DNA of 10,401 nucleotides from Candidatus Peribacteria bacterium (lineage in GTDB: Bacteria > Patescibacteriota > Gracilibacteria > Peribacterales > Peribacteraceae), in NCBI GenBank assembly GCA_903854455.1, contig CAINWJ010000113.1, forward strand, positions 1-10,401, in the 5' to 3' direction. A program made the translations under genes and the position numbers. Shown here piece after piece: positions 7,125-10,401 of this stretch. Each line of letters begins with the position of its first letter. Position 1 is the stretch's first letter. The notes under the pieces were generated by a model, which was given only the letters and a program-made list of their open reading frames with translations, made no database searches and was not told where the DNA came from.

Positions 7125-7138
7125 GGGGCAGCAGCCCC
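7125..7138 (+). other. Short GC-rich hairpin between rplD and rplW
   Basis: GGGGC-AGCA-GCCCC forms a 5-bp stem with a 4-base loop in the 39-base rplD-rplW gap. The T-run (7115-7120) comes before, not after, the stem, so it is not a terminator for the + strand, and on the - strand it would be followed by A's. It may protect mRNA ends or set relative translation levels; this is inference. Confidence 0.4.
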
Positions 7139-7153
7139 ACTCTCACCTCATCC

Positions 7154-7453
7154 ATGGATCTCTCCTCTGTCATCATCGGCCCGGTTGTCACCGAGAAGGC
7201 TGAACGCCAGAAGGCACAGAATATGTACGTGCTCAAGGTGAAGGCAGAGGCCACGAAAGTGGATGTGAAGAACGCGCTGCGCATGTTCTACGATGTTGAA
7301 GTCTCCTCTGTCCGCGTGCTGCGCGTCGGTCCCAAGCGTCGACAGCTCGGAGACGGGAAGGTCATGGAGAAGCGTCACCGGAGCAAGCGCATGATGGTTA
7401 CCCTCACGAAGAAGAGCAAAGCACTGGATCTCTCTACATTCAGAGCCGCGTAA
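7154..7453 (+). CDS. rplW: 50S ribosomal protein L23
   Basis: L23 sits at the polypeptide exit of the large subunit and is the docking site for trigger factor and SRP. Its 99 residues match the usual length of about 95-100. Family features are the start region IIGPVVTEKAERQK, the core YVLKVKAEATKVDVKNALRMFYDVEVSSVRVLRV (seen as YVLKVKAEATKVDVKNAL and VSSVRVLRV), the basic loop GPKRRQLGDGK, and KRMMVTL. The exposed glutamate that contacts trigger factor in E. coli L23 lies in the VSSVRV region and seems to be replaced by small or hydroxyl residues, but this needs an alignment. The start ATG at 7154 is preceded by CACCTCATCC, with no Shine-Dalgarno sequence. Confidence 0.97.
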   Translation: MDLSSVIIGPVVTEKAERQKAQNMYVLKVKAEATKVDVKNALRMFYDVEVSSVRVLRVGPKRRQLGDGKVMEKRHRSKRMMVTLTKKSKALDLSTFRAA

Positions 7454-7455
7454 TG

Positions 7456-7483
7456 TTCAATTTTCAATTTTCAATTTTCAATT
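7456..7483 (+). repeat. Four perfect tandem copies of TTCAATT before rplB
   Basis: Four consecutive identical heptamers fill almost the whole 35-base rplW-rplB gap and end five bases before the rplB ATG (AATCC-ATG). A related four-unit array precedes rplV. The transcript would be unstructured and U/A-rich next to a start codon lacking a Shine-Dalgarno sequence, so a role in ribosome or S1 binding is possible but unproven. Confidence 0.85.
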
Positions 7484-7488
7484 AATCC

Positions 7489-8337
7489 ATGCCAGTCATC
7501 CAGCAGAAACCAACGACAAACGCACGACGACAAATGTCGATCGCGGATTTCTCTGGCCTCACGAAGAAGCGGCCGGAGAAGAGGCTGTCTGCTGGCAAGC
7601 AGCGCATTTCCGGACGCAATAACCTGGGTCGCGTTACGGTCCGTCACCGTGGCGGAGGGCACAAGCGTCTCATGCGCTTCATCGATTTCAAGCAGAACGA
7701 CAAGCAGGGGATCGCCGGACGCATCGCTGCCATCGAGTACGATCCGAACCGCTCCGCCTACATCGCCCTGGTTCATTACAAAGATGGCGAGAAGCGCTAC
7801 ATCCTGGCTCCAGAAGGATTGAAAGTCGATGATGAAGTGGTCTGTGCAGAGCGCACGAAGGTGAAGCCGGGCAACCGCATGCGCCTCTCGCACGTGCCGG
7901 TCGGCTACCGCATCTACAACATCGAGATGCAGGAAGGTCGCGGCGGGCAGATCGTCCGTTCGGCCGGCGCCAGCGCGGTCTTAGTCGGCTTCGATGCTCC
8001 CTACGCCATCATCCAGCTGCCCAGCGGCGAGATGCGCAAAGTTCGTTCCGTCTGCTACGCATCCATCGGTTCCGTCAGCAACCCCGACCACCACCTGATC
8101 ACCATCGGCAAGGCAGGTCGTAACCGCTGGCTCGGCAAGAAGCCGGAAGTGCTCGGCAAGTCCATGAACGCCGTCGATCACCCGCACGGAGGAGGAGAAG
8201 GTCACTCGCCCATCGGTCTTAAGCACCCGAAGACGCCGTGGGGCAAACCTGCACTGGGTGTGAAGACGCGCCGACACAACTTGAAGAGCGACGCTCTCAT
8301 CATCCGCCGCCGCATCAAGAAGAAGGCGAAGAAGTAG
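7489..8337 (+). CDS. rplB: 50S ribosomal protein L2
   Basis: L2 is a conserved 23S rRNA-binding protein needed for subunit joining and peptidyl transferase activity. The 282 residues show the family throughout: GRNNLGRVTVRHRGGGHKR near residues 42-60, the OB-like fold (AAIEYDPNRSAYIALVHY, GEKRYILAPEGLKVDDEV), GNRMRLSHVPVG, the SH3-like part GRGGQIVRSAGASAVLV, and the signature VDHPHGGGEGHSPIG, whose second His corresponds to functionally important H229 of E. coli. The C terminus is basic (KSDALIIRRRIKKKAKK). Length is close to the usual about 275. The N-terminal VIQQKPTTNARRQMSIADF corresponds to the usual KPTSPGRR region. No Shine-Dalgarno sequence is present; a heptamer array lies directly upstream. 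Confidence 0.98.
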   Translation: MPVIQQKPTTNARRQMSIADFSGLTKKRPEKRLSAGKQRISGRNNLGRVTVRHRGGGHKRLMRFIDFKQNDKQGIAGRIAAIEYDPNRSAYIALVHYKDGEKRYILAPEGLKVDDEVVCAERTKVKPGNRMRLSHVPVGYRIYNIEMQEGRGGQIVRSAGASAVLVGFDAPYAIIQLPSGEMRKVRSVCYASIGSVSNPDHHLITIGKAGRNRWLGKKPEVLGKSMNAVDHPHGGGEGHSPIGLKHPKTPWGKPALGVKTRRHNLKSDALIIRRRIKKKAKK

Positions 8338-8356
8338 TGTACTATTCACCAGACAC

Positions 8357-8372
8357 GCGGGAAGACACCCGC
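8357..8372 (+). other. Hairpin A in the rplB-rpsS gap
   Basis: GCGGG-AAGACA-CCCGC is a 5-bp perfect stem with a purine-rich 6-base loop, 19 bases after the rplB stop. It is the first of three related hairpins in this 227-base gap. No U-run follows. Confidence 0.5.
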
Positions 8373-8396
8373 TCCTATGAAACATTGCCATTGAAT

Positions 8397-8416
8397 CGCG
8401 GGTCAGAAGACCCGCG
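8397..8416 (+). other. Hairpin B in the rplB-rpsS gap
   Basis: CGCGGGTC and GACCCGCG form a perfect 8-bp stem closed by an AGAA loop, the strongest of the three hairpins. It lies 26 bases before the start of the 20-codon hydrophobic ORF. It is followed by CTGCCCCCC, not by U's, so it does not look like an intrinsic terminator, though it could slow polymerase or block an exonuclease. Confidence 0.6.
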
Positions 8417-8442
8417 CTGCCCCCCATCATTTCTCCCCCACT

Positions 8443-8505
8443 ATGTATCAGATCATCCTCCCGCTCATCGTCGTCGCATTCATTCTGACAACGACAGCGC
8501 TCTGA
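8443..8505 (+). CDS. Possible 20-aa hydrophobic micropeptide between rplB and rpsS
   Basis: ATG at 8443 reads MYQIILPLIV..., 20 codons to TGA (8503-8505). The peptide has no charged residue; residues 4-15 (IILPLIVVAFIL) are continuously hydrophobic, enough for a short membrane span, followed by a Thr-rich end (TTTAL). The start context CTCCCCCACT-ATG resembles that of rplC (GTCCCCCT-ATG) and rpsS (CCTACCC-ATG) in the same operon, which favours real initiation. It lies between hairpins B and C. It could be a small membrane protein, a regulatory leader peptide for rpsS and downstream genes, or chance. No family is recognisable at this length. Confidence 0.35.
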   Translation: MYQIILPLIVVAFILTTTAL

Positions 8506-8524
8506 TCATTATTCATTCCCCATC

Positions 8525-8542
8525 CGCAGGAAGAAACCTGCG
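8525..8542 (+). other. Hairpin C in the rplB-rpsS gap
   Basis: CGCAGG-AAGAAA-CCTGCG is a perfect 6-bp stem with a purine loop, 22 bases before rpsS. Compared with hairpins A and B, one stem pair changes from G-C to A-T on both sides (GCGGG/CCCGC to GCAGG/CCTGC), which suggests that pairing is conserved. Hairpins B and C are both followed by CTG. Confidence 0.55.
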
Positions 8543-8564
8543 CTGAATCGGAACCCACCTACCC

Positions 8565-8900
8565 ATGACACGCTCACTCAAAAAAGGCCCCTACGTCGAT
8601 CCGAAACTCTTTCGGAAGATCTCCGCGATGATCCAGAAACAGGAGAAGAAGATCATCAAGACGTGGGCGAGAGACTGCGACATTCCGCCGGAGTTCGTCG
8701 GCTTTACCTTCGCGGTCCATAACGGCAAAGAGTTCCTCCCCGTCTACGTCACGGAGCAGATGGTGGGTCACAAGCTGGGCGAGTTCTCCTTCACCACCAA
8801 GTTCCGGGTCCACGGCGGCAAGATGTCCGCAGCACAGGCTGCCGCAGCCACTGCAGCTGCCGCGCCCAAAGCCATTCCCACCCCTGACGCTAAGAAATAA
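8565..8900 (+). CDS. rpsS: 30S ribosomal protein S19
   Basis: S19 sits in the head of the small subunit and, with S13, contacts 23S rRNA across the subunit bridge and the A-site tRNA region. Family signatures are RSLKKGPYVDPKL at the N terminus, IKTWARDCDIPPEFVGFTF, VHNGKEFLPVYVTEQMVGHKLGEF (seen as VHNGKEFLPVYVTE and MVGHKLGEF) and the end FRVHGGK. The body is the usual length (about 85-90), but the protein has 111 residues because of an Ala/Pro-rich tail from about residue 88 (AAQAAAATAAAAPKAIPTP). It starts at ATG 8565 after CCCACCTACCC, with no Shine-Dalgarno sequence. An unusually long 227-base gap separates it from rplB. Confidence 0.97.
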   Translation: MTRSLKKGPYVDPKLFRKISAMIQKQEKKIIKTWARDCDIPPEFVGFTFAVHNGKEFLPVYVTEQMVGHKLGEFSFTTKFRVHGGKMSAAQAAAATAAAAPKAIPTPDAKK

Positions 8901-8902
8901 TT

Positions 8903-8930
8903 TTCAATTTACAATTTTCACTTTTCAATT
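8903..8930 (+). repeat. Four-unit degenerate TTCAATT array before rplV
   Basis: The units read TTCAATT, TACAATT, TTCACTT, TTCAATT, in register and ending two bases before the rplV GTG. They fill nearly all of the 32-base rpsS-rplV gap. Unit sequence, copy number and position match the array before rplB; the outer units are perfect and the inner ones have one change each. Confidence 0.75.
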
Positions 8931-8932
8931 TC

Positions 8933-9406
8933 GTGTACGCATCCCTCCAATCCGCCCGGCTCGCACCCAAGAAAGCCAATCTCATGGCTAAGATGGTTCG
9001 TGGGCTTACGGTCCCTGACGCCGTCGAACTGCTGCGCAAGACGCACAAGAAGAGTGCCAGGTTGATCGAAGGCGTGCTGCTCTCCGCGATGGCAAACGCA
9101 TCACACAACTTGAAGCAGGATGCCCAGTCCATGATCCTGAAGACCATTGTGGTCAACCAGGGCACCGCTTACCGCCGCGGCGTCCCGATGGCACGCGGTC
9201 GCGTCCGCCCCATCCGCAAGTTCATGTGCCACATCGAAGTGACGCTCGGATTCCCCGGCGATGATCGCAAGAGTCAGAAGAAGACGAAAAAGACTTCACA
9301 AGTGACTCAAAAACCAGTAAAAGCTTCCGCCAAAGTTGCGGAAAGCAAGAAGCAGACATCTTCTGTTTCCTCTGGTTCCTCTGCTTCCTCTTCATCCTCC
9401 AAATAA
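8933..9406 (+). CDS. rplV: 50S ribosomal protein L22
   Basis: L22 binds several 23S rRNA domains and its beta-hairpin lines the exit tunnel. The family core covers residues 1-110: ARLAPKKANLMAKMVRGL, AVELLRKTHKKSARLIEGVL, SAMANASHNLKQD, the hairpin with TAYRRGVPMARGRVRPIRK, and HIEVTLGF. At 157 residues it is longer than the usual about 110 because of a Lys/Thr tail that becomes almost pure serine at the end. GTG at 8933 is the only sensible start: no ATG, GTG or TTG lies in frame between the rpsS stop and it, and the first in-frame ATG would remove conserved residues. This is the only non-ATG start in the operon. Its stop overlaps the rpsC start (TAATG). Confidence 0.96.
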   Translation: MYASLQSARLAPKKANLMAKMVRGLTVPDAVELLRKTHKKSARLIEGVLLSAMANASHNLKQDAQSMILKTIVVNQGTAYRRGVPMARGRVRPIRKFMCHIEVTLGFPGDDRKSQKKTKKTSQVTQKPVKASAKVAESKKQTSSVSSGSSASSSSSK

Positions 9407-10083
9407 TGGGTCAGAAAGTTAACCCCAACGGCTTCCGTCTCGGCATCACGCATTCGTGGCCGTCTACCTGGTTCGCTGTCAAAGGCAAGTACCGACAGAT
9501 GTTCTTGGATGACGTCCGCATCCGCCGGTACATTCAGAAGAAGTACAAGGATGCCGGTGTGAGTTTGATCGAGATCGAGCGTGCCAAGAAGACATCCGTC
9601 CTGATCCACACCAGCAAGCCCGGTGTGCTGATCGGCAAGCAGGGAGCAGCCATCGAGGATCTCCGCAAGGATCTGGAGAAGCAGTTTGGAGGCTCCTTCG
9701 AAGTCAACGTCCGCGAGATCCGCGCTCCGGATGCCGATGCGTTCTGCATCGCCGAGAGCATTCAGGGTCAGATTGAGCGTCGCATGCCGTACCGCCGCGC
9801 ATGCAAGATGGCGATGGAGAAGGCTATGCAGGCAGGTCTCATCGGGATCAAGGTCTGTGTGTCCGGAAGGCTCAATGGTGCGGAAATCGCGCGCACCGAT
9901 CTCTTCAAGGAGGGCAACGTTCCGCTCCAGACGCTCCGAGCGAACATTCAGTTTGCGACCTGTCATGCCATCACGACCTACGGCACGATCGGGGTCCAGG
10001 TGTGGGTGTACAAGGGAATGGTGTTCAAGAAGATCCAGGAAGCTAAATCCGCCTCACTTAAGTCTCTTCCCGACGCCGCCTAA
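9406..10083 (+). CDS. rpsC: 30S ribosomal protein S3
   Basis: S3 lies at the mRNA entry side of the small-subunit head and contributes to mRNA unwinding. Its 225 residues are close to the family length (233 in E. coli). The N terminus MGQKVNPNGFRLGI is diagnostic. A type II KH domain follows, with the GxxG loop in GVLIGKQGAAIEDLRK (near residue 75). The C-terminal domain contains IERRMPYRRACKMAMEKAM, GIKVCVSGRLNGAEIART, VPLQTLRANIQFA and TTYGTIGVQVWVYKG. The C-terminal tail is short, unlike those of S19 and L22. It starts at ATG 9406, sharing one base with the rplV stop, so reinitiation by the same ribosome is likely. Confidence 0.98.
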   Translation: MGQKVNPNGFRLGITHSWPSTWFAVKGKYRQMFLDDVRIRRYIQKKYKDAGVSLIEIERAKKTSVLIHTSKPGVLIGKQGAAIEDLRKDLEKQFGGSFEVNVREIRAPDADAFCIAESIQGQIERRMPYRRACKMAMEKAMQAGLIGIKVCVSGRLNGAEIARTDLFKEGNVPLQTLRANIQFATCHAITTYGTIGVQVWVYKGMVFKKIQEAKSASLKSLPDAA

Positions 10084-10089
10084 TATTTT

Positions 10090-10401
10090 ATGTTGCAACC
10101 CCAGCGCACCAAATTCCGGAAGATGCATCGCGGTCGTGGTCAATTCCACGGCAAGGCGACGCGCGGCGCAGAACTCGCATTCGGCTCCTACGGGCTGAAG
10201 GCGATCACGGGCGGCGAGATCACTGCCAGACAGCTGGAAGCGGCACGCCGCGCTCTGGCACACGCCGTCCAGCGCATGGGCAAGATGTGGATCCGTGTTT
10301 TCCCGCAGAAGGCCATCACGCGCAAGTCGCCGGAGGTGCCGATGGGAGCCGGCAAGGGTTCTGTCGAGTTTTACGTTGCTCTCGTGAAGCGCGGCACCAT
10401 C
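10090..10401 (+). CDS. rplP: 50S ribosomal protein L16 (partial; C-terminal end beyond the right edge)
   Basis: L16 helps shape the A-site tRNA corridor of the large subunit and is a late assembly protein. The 104 visible residues match the family: MLQPQRTKFRKMHRGR at the N terminus, ELAFGSYGLKAI, the helix ITARQLEAARRALAHAVQRMGKMWIRVFPQKAITRKSPEVPMGAGKGSVEFYVALVKRG (seen as ITARQLEAARRAL, WIRVFPQKAITRK and MGAGKGSVEFYVALVK). About 30 residues are missing at the window edge. The residue before MGxGKG, arginine in E. coli (R81, hydroxylated by YcfD/RoxA), is proline here. It starts six bases after the rpsC stop with an AT-rich leader (TATTTT-ATG) and no Shine-Dalgarno sequence. Confidence 0.97.
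   Translation, partial: MLQPQRTKFRKMHRGRGQFHGKATRGAELAFGSYGLKAITGGEITARQLEAARRALAHAVQRMGKMWIRVFPQKAITRKSPEVPMGAGKGSVEFYVALVKRGTI

Noticed and set aside
7112..7140. Terminator after rplD
   Set aside because: The T-run precedes the GGGGC/GCCCC stem instead of following it, and the operon clearly continues into rplW.
7456..7483. CRISPR-like array
   Set aside because: The heptamers are directly adjacent with no spacers, far too short for CRISPR repeats.
8377..8394. 5-codon frame (MKHCH) between hairpins A and B
   Set aside because: It is too short, with no supporting context beyond a chance ATG.
9307..9966. 219-codon - strand frame over rplV and rpsC
   Set aside because: It is antisense to conserved S3, with Leu/Asp/Ala-rich shadow composition.

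Overview
This window looks like a piece of a bacterial chromosome of moderate GC content (judged by eye). It is dense in genes and has two divergent transcription units. The right half is the front of an S10/spc-type ribosomal protein operon on the + strand, in the order rplC (L3), rplD (L4), rplW (L23), rplB (L2), rpsS (S19), rplV (L22), rpsC (S3), rplP (L16, cut by the right edge). The left half, on the - strand, holds an 88-aa unknown protein, a 1339-aa unknown membrane-associated protein three bases downstream, and a class II lysyl-tRNA synthetase gene (lysS) cut by the left edge.

Several traits suggest an uncultured, small-genome lineage such as the Candidate Phyla Radiation/Patescibacteria, possibly near Peregrinibacteria or Peribacteria. 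These are: rpsJ (S10) is not in front of rplC; L3, L4, S19 and L22 carry low-complexity Lys/Ala- or Ser-rich C-terminal tails; LysRS has a variant motif 2 region (DPSHLQEF); and a giant unrecognised protein sits beside housekeeping genes. This placement is an inference from memory, not a phylogeny.

The 244-base divergent region (5375-5618) holds a good sigma70-like promoter for the ribosomal operon (TTGACC, 17 bases, TACAGT). Downstream of it is a 5' leader of about 75 nt that can fold into a long hairpin just before rplC. A perfect 17-nt palindrome lies just upstream of the 88-aa gene. No gene start in the window has a convincing Shine-Dalgarno sequence. The start contexts are instead C/pyrimidine-rich (such as CCCCCT-ATG, CATCC-ATG, CTACCC-ATG) or AT-rich.

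The short gaps inside the ribosomal operon contain unexplained structure. Two four-copy arrays of the heptamer TTCAATT end 2-5 bases before the starts of rplB and rplV. The rplB-rpsS gap (227 bases) holds three GC-rich hairpins with purine loops whose stems show a compensatory base-pair change, and between them a 20-codon ORF for a purely hydrophobic, membrane-spanning-like peptide. The most unusual gene is the 1339-aa protein, with clusters of glycine/alanine-rich hydrophobic segments, a proline-rich hinge with two PPPLP motifs, and a single HELRH (HExxH-type) motif near its C terminus.
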